Both the position numbers and the translations under genes were made by a program. Source: Podocnemis expansa (Eukaryota; Chordata; Testudines; Podocnemididae). From it: a stretch of 64,000 nucleotides of DNA. Positions within the stretch are counted from its first letter, which is position 1. Each line of letters begins with the position of its first letter. The stretch covers positions 9,653,861 through 9,717,860 of the forward strand of contig ML681964.1 in assembly GCA_007922195.1 (NCBI GenBank), in the 5' to 3' direction. The notes below the pieces were generated by a model. That model ran no database searches, was not told the origin of the DNA, and saw only the letters and a list, made by a program, of their open reading frames with translations. Below are positions 24,625-38,808 of the stretch, in pieces.

Positions 24625-24638
24625 AGTTATCCCTGCAG

Positions 24639-24887
24639 GAAAAAAACAAACAAAAAAAACAAAAAAAAACCCCAAGGAGTCTTGTGGCACTTAAAGACTA
24701 ACAGATTTATTTATCGCATGAGCTTTCATGGGAGAATACCCCACTTCGTCAGATGCTTCAAAGCGTCTAACGAAGTGGGATATTCTCCCACGAAAGCTCA
24801 TGCGATAAATAAATCTGTTAGTTTTTAAGTGCCACAAGACTCCTTGGTTTTTTTGCTTTACTAGACTAACATGGCTGCCCCTTTGGA
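24639..24887 (-). mobile_element. full-length palindromic SINE-like element, 14-bp target duplication
   Basis: The element lies between two exact copies of AGTTATCCCTGCAG (24625-24638 and 24888-24901). On the minus strand it starts with GGGGCAGCCATGTTAGTCTAG, passes an A-run, then has two inverted arms of about 87 nt (24672-24758 and 24761-24847), and ends in a T/G-rich tail. Each arm contains the landmark CTTGTGGCACTTAA and GCATGAGCTTTC. The same arm plus tail forms the 3' end of the PLE fragments at 33.2-34.3 and 48.9-49.7 kb. The long target duplication fits retrotransposition by target-primed reverse transcription. No ORF of its own; the 88-residue open frame on the minus strand simply crosses the arms. 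Confidence 0.8.
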
Positions 24888-24901
24888 AGTTATCCCTGCA
24901 G

Positions 24902-25244
24902 ATTTTAGTTCTCAGAGGAGCTATAGTAACACTCTGATGTGGAGCAGAAGTTATCACTCAGAAAATATTCATGAATACACTGATCTTCATAAGAGTCTTC
25001 ATGGCACTGCAATACCTGTCACAATGAATATTGCTTCTCCTACCAAAACCTAATTTTTTTCACCAGAACACTTTTACAGGTTTTTGGATTAAGAAATGCA
25101 TTGATAATCAGGACCCAAATTTTGCTTGTCTGGCCAATTTATGCTTCCAGAAACACAACTGTAACCTCTACATATACCAAAGGATGTGATTGTGACTGTA
25201 TATATAGGAGAACAGAATATAGCCCTAAGCTTTGTAACATTAAA
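24902..25244. other. no gene recognised
   Basis: Nothing supportable. Confidence 0.5.
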
Positions 25245-25337
25245 GGTCAGATTCTAATCTCAGGAACTCCAGTTTAAACTTGCTTTTTCTATTGGAGTAA
25301 TATCAATTTACACAGTTGTAATCACACATAGAATTTA
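25245..25337. repeat. palindromic GGGCCAAATTCTG-type repeat, decayed copy
   Basis: Left GGTCAGATTCTAATCTCAGG and right part ACACAGTTGTAATC...ATAGAATTTA resemble the copies at 16667 and 57147. Confidence 0.4.
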
Positions 25338-25345
25338 GTCTATTG

Positions 25346-25493
25346 CAGGGGTGGCCAAACTTATGGAACTCAAGAACCACACAAATTGATTATTAAACTT
25401 TCAAGAGCCACACTGAGGCATATAGCCATATACTTTTACCTACTAAATTGATTTGCTGATGTTCTTCCGCGAGCCACACTTTGACTATGCCTG
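25346..25493. mobile_element. hAT-type miniature element
   Basis: Starts CAGGGGTGGCCAAACTTATG and ends CACTTTGACTATGCCTG, inverted partners. Flanks GTCTATTG (25338-25345) and GTCTATAG (25494-25501) are an 8-bp duplication with one change. Same family as the longer element at 44045-46418, of which it is a deletion derivative. Confidence 0.8.
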
Positions 25494-25501
25494 GTCTATA
25501 G

Positions 25502-27556
25502 GCTTCCAAGCTTGGTACATGGTATTGAAATAACTTTGCTTTGCAAAACCGCAAGTGTTTCCCTCTCCTTCTGAAGGGAACAATTGCTTTCCTAATGTAA
25601 GTGATTTTCTGTATGTCGGAAGAAAGAGACCATCAATTTTGTTACAGTATTCCAAATCTGGCAGAGAGTGTGTTGAAAACCTGCCTTTTACAACAGTGCT
25701 TGATTACATGTATTTTTAGAGAGATGAGGATGGTGGGATTTCTCTGGTGCATTACTGGGTTGGGCAAACAAATCTGTTTGTGTAAAGGCTAATTAATGGC
25801 ATAAATGGTAGGACGTTACAACATGTCTATTGTCTATCAAAAGAGCCTATTGATTAAGGAGGGGGGGAACCCAGAGGCTGTAAACACGTAAGTTACTTTT
25901 ATGGGACAATAGTAGATTGCCATAGCAGCTGTCTGACAGAGATGACTGCTGTCTTTTCAAATGCACATTTCTCCCCTCTCTCTCATGTTTGGTGGTATTC
26001 ATGGGTGTATCTGAGTTCAGAACTGAACCAGTAGGGCCTTATCCTGCCATTATCTGGCTGGACTGACCAACTTTTATGCAGCATAATAGCAGGAATAGAT
26101 CTTTAATATATAATATTATCTTAAGTATTAAGAATCACACGGCCATTAAAGTCAGTGGGAATGTATTATAAATTTATTTATTTATTTTTACTTATAGCCA
26201 CTTTAAAACATCACTACACTGCCAGAGTGGTGCAAAGTAATCTTAATATAATCAGGGCCAGTGACCAAATATTACAATTCTGTTGCTAATACATATTGCA
26301 TAAACTGTTTCAAGCCTGCCATTTTAGCCTGTGACTGCTCATTGCCCTCTAAGGCCAGTTGCTATAACTTATATGGGGGGAAGCATATAACAATTGGAAA
26401 TTCATTGTACTAGACCCTGTTCAAAATGCCAAGTAGATCTGATCCCTGGCCCAAAGAACTTACATCACTGCTTGAGTGATTTCTTGCAGGCTTCACAGCA
26501 GCAGGGAGTTTTGGGGAGACAGTAGTGCTCTCATTCCCTCTCCACCCTGTCCCATCCCCAGTTTGGCCCCCTGCTCTGCTATCATTATCAGCCCAAATGC
26601 CTTTGCTTAGCCAACTGGGCTGTAATTGTGGGGTTGGAAGGTGGTCCACAGGAGAAGTTTGGGCACCAAATCTGTTCTTGTTTGCACAAGTGTCTCCACA
26701 GAGAATAATCGAGTTATTACAGATTTACAACAGCATACGTGAGAGCAGAGTTTGGCTTTGGCACTCATGGATGATTCAAGATGAGCAGAATTTCAGTTTC
26801 TGATACTTAAGGTCCAATCTTGCATTGCATAGCATGTAGCTGTGCTCAAGTGGCACTCAAACAAAGTCCACAGAACTTCGTATGGTTGTAGCAATCTGTC
26901 CACAACCATATACCATAGGACTAGGGTCTGTGGGGTTCACAAACCCCCACACTAAGGCTGAGATGGGAAGGACTGGAGCAGCACTGGGCCAAGGTGACCC
27001 TGCCCCTCAGACAGGACTGCACGTGCTCCTGGGGAGAAGAACACTATAAAAGTAGCTTCAGCTGTCCCAGGTAAGACTGGAAAAGAAAAGGCTATTTTCT
27101 TGATCAACACTGCTCTACAGAAGCAAGCTCCCAGAAAAAGCTGCTCAAGAGGGAGGGAGAACTGTGTCTAAGAGTTCAAGAAGGTGGCAGGCATTAGCCC
27201 TAGACTGCAAGAGTTTTGAAGCAAAGACCATGCTCATGCCACAACCTAACACGAAGGGGTGGTAGGAAGCGACATGGGGAAAGATGAGCAGGTGTCCCAG
27301 CTGAACATTTGCTGGCACATGTTATTTTACGTTCTGGATCATGAGACACGGGCCATGGAGAGAAAGACTCTGACCCCCCTACCAACCCTGGAGCTATGAC
27401 CCCTACCCTAAGGAGCACAGATCAAGGGGTTACCATTGGAGAGGCCAGTCCAGCTACCACCTCACCCAGACGGTTGCGGCATTGCGAACTAAAAGAACAC
27501 CTGGAATGTGGAGACCCAGAGCGACCAGCCTACTGACTGCCCAAAGCACCCTGGCA
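25502..27556. other. no gene recognised
   Basis: Intron-like. 26940-27540 is somewhat GC-richer and may be an unclassified repeat (CACTATAAAAGTAGCTTCAG at 27041). No coding similarity. Confidence 0.4.
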
Positions 27557-27832
27557 CAAGGCTTGTCTACCTACTGAATTAATCTGCACAAGAGAGGTTT
27601 AAATTTTAGTCCACACTCACATGGTACTCACTAATGGGCCTGAATAGATCTTACTTGTGTGCACAACAGGTTCCCTACTGCATGTTTAACACAGTCCTGT
27701 TTTAAACACACTACTGGATCAAACTAAAAATTCCCTCATGTCTACACTGGCCAATTAGTGTGCAACAAGCTTGTTCACTGTACAGGTTTCATGCCTCCAG
27801 TGTGGACTAACACACCACATAGACAAGCCCAA
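27557..27832. mobile_element. Harbinger-like MITE
   Basis: Left end GGCTTGTCTAC at 27560 and right end ATAGACAAGCC ending at 27829 are inverted partners. CAA flanks both sides (27557-27559, 27830-27832), consistent with a 3-bp target duplication. No ORF. Confidence 0.6.
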
Positions 27833-28756
27833 GTGTGCACATTTAAAATTCACAGTGGCATGTATGCATTCTAATGTGTCATATATTTGTTTCATAGACT
27901 TTATTTACAACTTGAGACTTCACATGAAAGCTAAGAGGTCTTGTCTACTCCATTTCTGAGAGGAGACTGTAAATCTAAGGTGCTAGATAGTGATAAACAA
28001 CACTGAACTTTTTTTTTTTAATAAATAATGGAAGTAGCTTATTATGCTCATTTCAAATGATAATTGAAATACTACATTTCATTAATTTTAGTAGCTACTG
28101 TATTTTGGAGATATGCTTCTCTTAAAATGAGAAGTGCTAGTCTTGAGACCACACACATTCACATAATCTCTCCCCAAAAGGCCTCCATGCACTGCAGTTC
28201 AATAACTTTTATCTCTCTAAAGCTTTTGTAGGTGGAAGATGTTTTAAGTCTCAAGGAAAAATGAGATACAGAGATGAGATGGATTCTACTTAGAGGTAAA
28301 AAGGATTTGTTGAGACAGGATTTAAAGGTTATGTACAGAAATGTACTTAGGTGCCATGTCAAAGTCTCTCTTTTAAACTCATGGCTCAGAAATTCACAAA
28401 TTATGTTCTTTGCAAGAAGGGTAGAGTTCATAAATACTTCCAGTGTGTAAGATTTTGAAAAAAAATGAGACAAAGATGAAACTATTTGTCAAAATGTGAG
28501 AAAAGTCAGACATTTCTAGAATTCATATTGATTTAAGAATGTGTATCATCATAAGGGAAGGGTGACATTTTCTAACTTCCAAGTTAAAAGATACTGTAAT
28601 GAGATACTACATTATTTTTCCTGTCATAGCTTGCATGTAATTTTTTTGTTACCCTGTTCACATTCCCAGTAAATGTAAGATCAGTTTTCAGGTGAGTGAC
28701 AAAACTTAGAAAACCTATGGGCTGAGGAGGTGGAGGCCAGGAGTTTAGGGAGTATA
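27833..28756. other. no gene recognised
   Basis: AT-rich; T-run near 28010. Nothing supportable. Confidence 0.5.
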
Positions 28757-28764
28757 ACTATTTG

Positions 28765-29015
28765 TAGAGCCCTGAATATATGCAGATATCTGTATTATAT
28801 CCACAACTGCAGATACAGCACGGATATCCATGGACCATTTCTTGTGGATGCAGATTGGACACAGGTCCACATATTTTTAGCTTCACAGAGCTAAAGCCCT
28901 GCAAATATGCGCATATCCGTGGACATCCGCAGATACAACAAGGATATTTGCGGGCCATTTCTTGTGGATGCAGATCAGATATGGATCCATGTATCTGTAT
29001 CCATGCAGGGTTCTA
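28765..29015. mobile_element. hAT-like element with internal duplication
   Basis: Termini TAGAGCCCTG and CAGGGTTCTA are inverted partners, flanked by a perfect 8-bp duplication ACTATTTG (28757-28764 and 29016-29023). The interior contains two related units of about 120 bp, each with AGCCCTG...GATATC...CCATTTCTTGTGGATGCAGA, so the element has been internally duplicated. No ORF of note. Confidence 0.75.
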
Positions 29016-29216
29016 ACTATTTGTTCTAGTGCAGTAAACAACAAATAGCCAGTGTATGGGGTTTTAAAAAGAACAAAAAAAAACAATAGTACCGAAATTT
29101 AGAACTCCAGCAAATAGGCCCATCCTATATGAATTCTGAAAATTTTCGCCACTGTGTCCATTAATTACGTCTTCCAAGCTGTGCTGTTCTGGAACTCTGA
29201 CATACACAAGAATTGC

Positions 29217-29307
29217 AAAACAAACAAGAAGTCCCGTAGCACTTCTAGACTAATGAACATATTTATTGCATGAGCTCTCATGGGAGAAAATCCTACTTCG
29301 TCAGATG
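29217..29307 (+). mobile_element. fragment of the PLE-related palindromic SINE-like family
   Basis: Reads ACAAACAAGAAGTCC, a diverged GTAGCACTT, TTTATTGCATGAGCTCTCAT and CTACTTCGTCAGATG. One arm only. Confidence 0.7.
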
Positions 29308-32400
<3,093 letters not shown>

Positions 32401-32492
32401 CCAAAGGGGTACCATGTTAGTCTAGTTCAGTAAAACAAACAAGGAGTTCTGTGGCACTTTTTAGTCTTTAAGTGCCTACAGAACTGCTTGTT
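32401..32492 (+). mobile_element. truncated palindromic SINE-like element
   Basis: Head AAGGGGTACCATGTTAGTCTAG, then ACAAACAAGGAGTTCTGTGG, and an inverted arm CTTTAAGTGCCTACAGAAC ending in a T-run. The long arms have been lost, leaving a short hairpin. Same family as 24639-24887. Confidence 0.7.
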
Positions 32493-33199
32493 TTTCATTA
32501 TGAGCATCTCTGAACAACACAAAGAAAAGAAGTAAGGGGTGGGGTGTATATTTACAGTTATCTTCTTTATCAAACCTTTAGGAAAATCTGATTGGTGCAA
32601 CTGCCTGGCACTCATTTGATGAAAAGCAACCAATAGTTCAGTGTTTATGAGTGTATCCAAAGAGACGTGCAAAATGTCACAGATTTCTGATTTAAATACA
32701 GAATTGCAAAGCTCTAAAGAATATTACTATAACTCAAGTTACTTGGTCAAATTCCAGTTTTTTAAATTACACTCTGCTTACCTAAATTTCTCCAGTAGTT
32801 TCAATTGGATATGACATTGTTATTAACTTCCTCTGCTAAACTGTTGTTTACAGCCACCATGCTTTTTAAACAGCTATTGTAAGCACTGCAGAAGCAGCAG
32901 CATTTATTTTCACTTTTTCATTGTTTTCTCATAATTTTTGCAGTGACAATGTACAAGCAACCATTAAGGCACTAGATTAGTAGCAATAACATTATAAGCT
33001 CCAAACATATTTTTAAAAATGTATTAATACAGTCTAGCAAATACATTTGGTAACTTTTTCTGGAATGATTTTATTCTAAGACCTAAGAAAATTAATGTCA
33101 AACTCTCTATCCTTACAAAAGCATTTATAATACATAGAAAGCCCTTCAATTTGGACATACAACATTTGTTTTAATTAAAATAGCTGCATTACAGTGGAG
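32493..33199. other. intronic, nothing recognised
   Basis: AT-rich sequence; nothing supportable. Confidence 0.5.
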
Positions 33200-34318
33200 T
33201 AACTTTACACCATCGGCAACCAAACACCATACAGCAAGAACACTAATCCAGGAACCTACCCCTGCAACAAACCCCATTGCTAACTTTGCCTGCACATTGA
33301 CTCCAGCAACACCATCACTGGCCTTAACTACATCAGCCACCATCAGGAGCTCCTTTACCTGTGTTAGAGCACAAAACTCTGGTAGTCCCCTAGTCGGTCC
33401 AAGTGGTCCCAAGACACACAAAGACAGAGGAGGTCACAAATGCATATATGCTTTATTACCTTACAGAGATCTCGTGGAGCTAGCCCCCAGAGGGGTACAA
33501 TACAGTGGGTTTTATAGTACAGTCTACAGAAAAGGGGTAAGGCAGGCACAGAGCCAATCATAATTCAGGGTTGGGGGCTGTATACCTTATATGGCTGGTC
33601 ACCTCACCTGGGTCAGGGAAGGGTCATTTCCTAATATGGTGCTTCTGGGCCCATGTGACTGACCTGGAGATGGTGAGGACAGGTGAGATGTGACTACCCT
33701 GGGTCCCTGAAATGGTGTCTCAGGACCCAAAATGGAGTCTGCTGACTCATGCCCCTTCACCTGCACATCCACTAATGTGATGTGTGGCATCATGAACTAG
33801 CAAGGCCCCTCTGCCACATACTTTTGCCAAACTAGACTGTCCCTATGCAAAAAAAAAAAAAAAAAAATGGACACTAATCAGATTTAAAAAATGGTAACAT
33901 CCAGTAGGATAGCACTTCAATCTCTCTGGATACTCTGTAACCAATTTGAAAGTTGCCAGACTTCAACAAAAGAACTTCAAAAACAGCCTGCAGAGCTGGA
34001 ACTCACATGCAAACCTGACACAGATTGAGTTTGAATAGGAAGTGGGAATCGTTATCTCATTACAAAAAGTAATTGCCCCTGTTCACACATTCTCACTTTC
34101 TGGTCAAATGTTGTGAATGAGCTTCATCTACCATAACTGAATGAACTTTGTTAACACTTGTCTTCCTCATTGTATTGTTTCTCACCTTTTTAAGTGTATA
34201 TATACTTCCTAACTGTAGTTTCCATGTCATGATTCTGATCAAGTAGGTTGCAGCCCATGAAAGCTTATGCTTGAAGAAATCTGTTGGTGCCACAGGACTA
34301 TCATTGTTTTTGCATTAC
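33200..34318 (+). mobile_element. Penelope-like element, 3' part, split by a solo LTR
   Basis: The reading just right of the LTR gives TCTSTNVMCGIMN, stop, then QGPSATYFCQT. This is a decayed form of the Penelope GIY-YIG region (normally ...CQQCPS-YIGQTG). Further right are ERNFKN-type and LE(L/F)-C-L-type patches (CTTCAAAAACAGCCTGC near 33977, GAGCTGGAACTCACATGCAA near 33992), as in the region after the endonuclease. Left of the LTR, 33255-33361 holds the sequence that normally precedes it. The element ends at about 34246-34318 with GCCCATGAAAGCTTATGC, AAATCTGTTGG, TGCCACAGGACT and a T-rich tail, matching one arm of the short palindromic family. 5' truncated; left boundary approximate. PLEs encode a reverse transcriptase fused to this endonuclease; the RT part is absent. 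Confidence 0.75.
33362..33759 (-). mobile_element. solo LTR of an endogenous retrovirus inserted in the PLE
   Basis: The PLE sequence is interrupted between CCTG (33358-33361) and CCTG (33760-33763), a perfect 4-bp target duplication. The 398-bp insert begins TG and ends CA. Read on the minus strand it has a CCAAT-type box (33554-33560 region), a TATA box CTATAAAA (33509-33516), AATAAA (33452-33457) and a GT-rich stretch after it, in the right order for an LTR promoter and polyadenylation site. A 4-bp duplication fits a gammaretrovirus-like (ERV1) element. No internal viral genes are present, so it is the product of LTR-LTR recombination. Confidence 0.8.
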
Positions 34319-34756
34319 AGTGGATTCAGTAAGCAAATAATAATCACTCAGCTTGCTCAGCATTTTTATTGCAGACTTGCATATTATTTTTTGTTACAGA
34401 CTTGTTTTCTCTCACCCATATATTCTCCTTAAATATTTTTTATTCTTTTCCTGCCAGTACAAACACTGTCCGGGCAAAGCAGATTGAAACTGCTTCAATC
34501 ACCAACTTAAAATAGATGCATCTATTTATTGTCTCATGATACTCTACAAGTTAAACTCCTGGAATGAAGAAGCCACATGATCTGGGAGTGGTAAAGGGAT
34601 CTTTTAACCATAATATGGACCAACAGTTTGAATTCTGCAATAGGCCTTAACTGTCTTCCTCACTGCAATCTTAGGAAACGGCCATGGAATGAATGGGTGA
34701 AGGTAAAGTAACCCCCCTTTCCAGAAAATGTGATTTCCTCTAGTCAGGGCTTAGAC

Positions 34757-35248
34757 CTCTACTTCTCACCATCCTGAAGAGCCACCTGTCTCCACTAGCA
34801 TGCACTCCCCTGCAACCAAATACAAACAGGTTAGTGAGGAGGCTACCTCCTCACTGATCTCCCATCTCCCTGGCTGCAGCAGGGAAACTGTACAGATTCT
34901 ATACTTCTCTGTGCTCCACCTGGGTCCCTAGGCAGTGGTTTCATTCTGCAGCTAGGGAGATGGAAGATCAGTGCTCCCACCTCTCTGGCTCCAGCAGAGA
35001 GCTTAGTGGCTATGGACGTAGGTGCAGCGCTTTGTCATGCTCCTTGCTACAGCCCTGGGGTGGAGGTGTGGGGCACTGATTGCCTGTCCCCTTTGCTGCA
35101 GCAAGGAGCCTGTACCAGTCTTTCAGCCCTGCAAGAAACATACTCTGACTGGGTTCTTAAACAGCAGCTCCCTTCTGCAGCTAGCAGGAGGGGAGCAGTG
35201 AGCTGCTTCCTCACCTCCCCACCTCTGACCAGAGGTTGGGAACCACTA
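34757..35248. mobile_element. hAT-type non-autonomous element
   Basis: The right end CAGAGGTTGGGAACCACTA is the usual CAGTGGTTCCCAACC-type terminus reversed; the left end CTCTACTTCTCACCATCC is a decayed partner. Flanks GCTTAGAC (34749-34756) and GTTTAGGC (35249-35256) are a possible 8-bp duplication with two changes. The interior repeats CTGCAGC-AGG phrases. Confidence 0.55.
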
Positions 35249-35256
35249 GTTTAGGC

Positions 35257-36165
35257 AGATCAGCAACAGTTTGCACTTTCCTGTAGATAAAAAGACAACT
35301 TCAAATTTCAGCGCTGTCAGATTTTCACTGGGGAAATATACTTTGTTTGGTCTGCACATTGAAGAGCTGTATCACAATGTTATATGGCAATTGTAGGACT
35401 ACTTACTTGTTAGATAAATAAAGCCCAATGTTACTATTATTCTGCAGATAGCTCTTTTTCAGGAGAGGAATTCCTTTCCTGCTTCAGCTCGTGCATAAAG
35501 GCGTTGTCATTGCCAACAAATCTTTGTCTACCAAAAGATTTCCTTTGCAGCTTCATTTTTACAGGTTTTCTTTATTACCCCTGGCTACTTCTCTATCAGA
35601 AAGATTCCTTTCTATCCCTTACAGTAAGAATTGAAGTCTCTAAATACATTTTCATGTCCTTGAAGGAGAGAATAGTACATCACAGGAAAGGAGGCCAAAC
35701 AAAAGAAAAATCTCATCATAGAGCAATCCAAGTAGCCCAGTGGTTGTTCTCAGCAACACAAGCGGTGGCTGTTTTATGGTGAACCTCAGCTATTTCTGCC
35801 CATCCTTCATTCTCTCCATCAAAATAAGAATAAATTGCCTTCAGCTGGGAGTCTGTATGCAAACTCAGCTACTAACCTTTCTTAAAAATACAAACAACTT
35901 TAAAGTTCCAAACCATACTCTGTAATGCCAGCACCTTTAAGAGCTAAGTATTACCACTACTACAAAATTGTGTCTCCCTCTGCCATTCCCACTACTGAGA
36001 TCTTCTTAACACTCAGTTATGCGGTAAATGGTCATGAACTTTGTTGATAGAACCTGTACAGAATAAGTATTCAAAGGGCTCCAGCACAGCCTAAACTCTT
36101 ATCCCAGCATACACAAGGCTCAAAGTAAAGCTAGCAATGGAGTCTCTTGTGGCAATATGTTCTTC
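35257..36165. other. intronic, nothing recognised
   Basis: No gene or repeat recognised. Confidence 0.5.
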
Positions 36166-36173
36166 GGTTGTTT

Positions 36174-36697
36174 CAGGGCGGGATCAAGGCCTGTGGGGGG
36201 GCCAGGGCTCCCCACCCTTGTGCCCCCCCATGACTCCCCATGCTAGAAGGGCAGGGGCAGGGGCAGGGACTCCAGGGCCTCAGTCAGTCCTGTGGAGGGG
36301 ATGGTGCAGGATGCAGCCTGTGTAGCTGTAGTCTGGCACAGCTTCAGGGGAAGGGGGGCTGTGCTGCTGCAGGGTAGCCATGGGCCAGTGAATCTGGGTG
36401 GGGGGCACAGGCCAGGCTGCTGTTAGGGGGTGCTACAGGGACAGGGACAGGCTGGGACTGCTGTTAGAAGCTGGGGGTCGGAGTGGGGGGCAGGATGGAC
36501 TAGAGGCTATAGTACTCCTGCTCCACCTCTGGGCTGGCTCTTGAGCAGAATAGTCAGCCAGAGCCTGGAAAGGCAGGCTGAGCAGCAGCATGCCACTTAG
36601 GGTGGCCAAGGCAGATTTTTGGGGGGCCCATGGAGTCCATCTTTAGGCCAGGATCTGAGGCTGCAATCCCTAAAGCCCCTACCTTAATCTGGCCCTG
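36174..36697. mobile_element. hAT-type non-autonomous element, GC-rich
   Basis: Starts CAGGGCGGGATCAAGGCC and ends ACCTTAATCTGGCCCTG, inverted partners. Target duplication GGTTGTTT (36166-36173) and GGTTGTTC (36698-36705), one change. G-rich interior without a credible ORF. Confidence 0.85.
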
Positions 36698-36705
36698 GGT
36701 TGTTC

Positions 36706-37438
36706 CAAAAACATGGACAGGGATCCAGAGGCTCTCCAGGGTAGTACAATGGCATTATGATTATAGAGATAGAACTGAAGCTACATATACTGGCTATTTG
36801 CTGATATGCTGTAATCAGGGTTCTGTGTATTTTGCTACATGATGGGATCAAATTCTATAGTCAGCATCTTCTAAATTAGGTAATAAATCTAACTAGTTGT
36901 ATTTGCATTAAATACCCTTCATTCCTATCCTTTGTACACACAACTGTTATGCATAACTGAAAAATACTCACTGGTGTAAAATCTGACAGATTTTTGCAAG
37001 CAATTATGATGTTCATTTATTTTTTTCCTCCATATATTCTATAGCAGGCCAGGCTGTTGCCATGTTGTTGGGGCAATCTACCTCCAAACTTCCTCTCCTG
37101 CCATATGTAAGGAAATGAAGGAGGTCATAATCAGCTTCAGACACTTGTTTACATACTTCCTTGGGGCTTAGATGTTGCATAGGTCCCCAGGCAGCCAAGC
37201 TGACCAGCTTGCATGTTTGTTTCCCTCTGCTCCTTGACCTGCTTTTGCCTGGGTCAATTAATCAGTGCAGAAAGCATGTGTGGTGATTCAACTTTTCTTT
37301 ATGGACATGGCTGGACAAAGGCATAGGCATTGTTACAAGAGAGTGCTATAGTTCTGTATTGTTACAAGAAAAGCTAACCAAAGCAATGTTCAAAGAATTA
37401 CATCTAGTTTTCAAAGCCAAACACCCAAACGAAGAAAT
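36706..37438. other. intronic, nothing recognised
   Basis: No gene or repeat recognised. Confidence 0.5.
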
Positions 37439-37445
37439 GCTAGAC

Positions 37446-37587
37446 TCATGATCTTCAAAGCATCTGATGAAGTGGGATTTTCTCCCACGAAAACTCATGC
37501 AATAAATTAATTTGTTAGACTTTAAGTGCCACAAAACCCCTTGTCTGTTTCTTTTACTGAACTACACTAACATGGCTACTCCTTTGG
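37446..37587 (-). mobile_element. palindromic SINE-like element, one arm plus head
   Basis: On the minus strand the head GCCATGTTAGTGTAG is followed by GACAAGGGGTTTTGTGGCAC, TTATTGCATGAGTTTTCGTG and CCCACTTCATCAGATGC. The second arm is missing. GCTAGACTCAT precedes it (37439-37449) and reappears on the right if the hAT at 37596-37914 is removed, so the original target duplication can be recovered. Confidence 0.7.
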
Positions 37588-37595
37588 AGCTAGAC

Positions 37596-37914
37596 CAGGG
37601 CTGTCCAGCCATTTTGGGTGAGTTGCCACATTGCAATTCTCTTTTCAGTTGGGAGGCTGGTGAGAAAATTTTTGATAGATAAGACATACAAACATATCTT
37701 TATTAATAAACTTTAATAAAATAATGATTAGTGTGATGTTTGGCATTGCTTTTGCTTCCACAACTTGTCTATGATTGCCTGCAAATTTGATGTAGCAATA
37801 CAGATATTCAAGATAGCCCCAACTCCCAGGATCTTGCGGCAGCACTCGGTGGGCCAGATAAAAGACCTTGGAAAGCCAGATTCTGGGCCCTGGGCCGCAT
37901 GGTGGACAAGGCTA
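37596..37914. mobile_element. hAT-type non-autonomous element
   Basis: Starts CAGGGCTGTCCAGCC and ends GGTGGACAAGGCTA, inverted partners. Flanks AGCTAGAC (37588-37595) and AGCTAAAC (37915-37922) are an 8-bp duplication with one change. It landed in the right-hand target duplication of the neighbouring SINE-like element. Confidence 0.75.
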
Positions 37915-37922
37915 AGCTAAAC

Positions 37923-38808
37923 TCATATTTTCTCAAAACTTGTCCTTTTTGCATCCATTTTATGCATGAAACATGGTGGGATTCTGTGGCAAAAACAGTA
38001 TGTGATCAAGTAATTAAAAATCATAATACATAGAACAAGTCAGCTGAAGTAAAGTTGCTCAAGTAATGGTAAATCTTGTAATATTTCTAATATTCTGGTT
38101 CCTGATTTAACAACGTAAACAACCCTGTTTTTGACATAGTTTTTTAACGTAATTTTCTAGGTTCTTTTTAAAGGACATGTTCAACTACACGTAACTGCAT
38201 CATTCAGCAGTAGCAGGCTTTGAATACCAGACTATCACCATGGACCTCCATCACTGAAGGTACAAGCTAGTAGCAGGAGAAGGCTGCAGGCTTCAAGAAA
38301 TAACTAGAGACACCCTAGCTTGGTCCTGTCTCTCCGTTCCTCATCTTTGAAGATGGGTGATCCTATCCTATGTGGTACTCATGGATGTTTGGTCAGCTAC
38401 AGCATCTTTATAGGCGAAACTGTCAAAGCTCTCTCCTCCAGCCTCATTGTTATGCCCAGTGAAGATGGGGGATAATGCACATCAAGCAAGTGCCAGGTCC
38501 ATGTAGAAGAGTGGGAGAGGTTTTCAGCAGGCATCTCAGCCTTGCTGTCTTCCCCACCCACCCCAGCATTCCCAGCACAAGATCTGTTGCTGCTGCTTTA
38601 GTGGGGGTGTGAGGTCATTTGTATAGAATGTTAACAGATTTTAAAGGATGGCCAGATTTTCCTGGGAAAACTGGAGGAGCAGAAGAAGGGAAATTGTGAT
38701 TTTTAGCAGCTTTGCTAATACCTAAATGGAATAAAAAAACAAAGAAAAAGCACTACTATAGATAGGGGGTTTTCTCCCTGCTGAATTTCCACGAGCTGCT
38801 GCAAATAA
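37923..38808. other. intronic, nothing recognised
   Basis: No gene or repeat recognised. Confidence 0.5.

Noticed and set aside
27041..27060. Possible TATA box promoter (CACTATAAAAGTAGC)
   Set aside because: No transcript structure, initiator or gene follows; isolated TATAAAA in AT-rich DNA is expected by chance or as part of a repeat.
33360..33818. LTR limits at TGTG...CACA (33360-33818)
   Set aside because: The right part of that interval (33760-33818) is Penelope sequence continuous with what follows. The CCTG duplication places the LTR at 33362-33759 instead.
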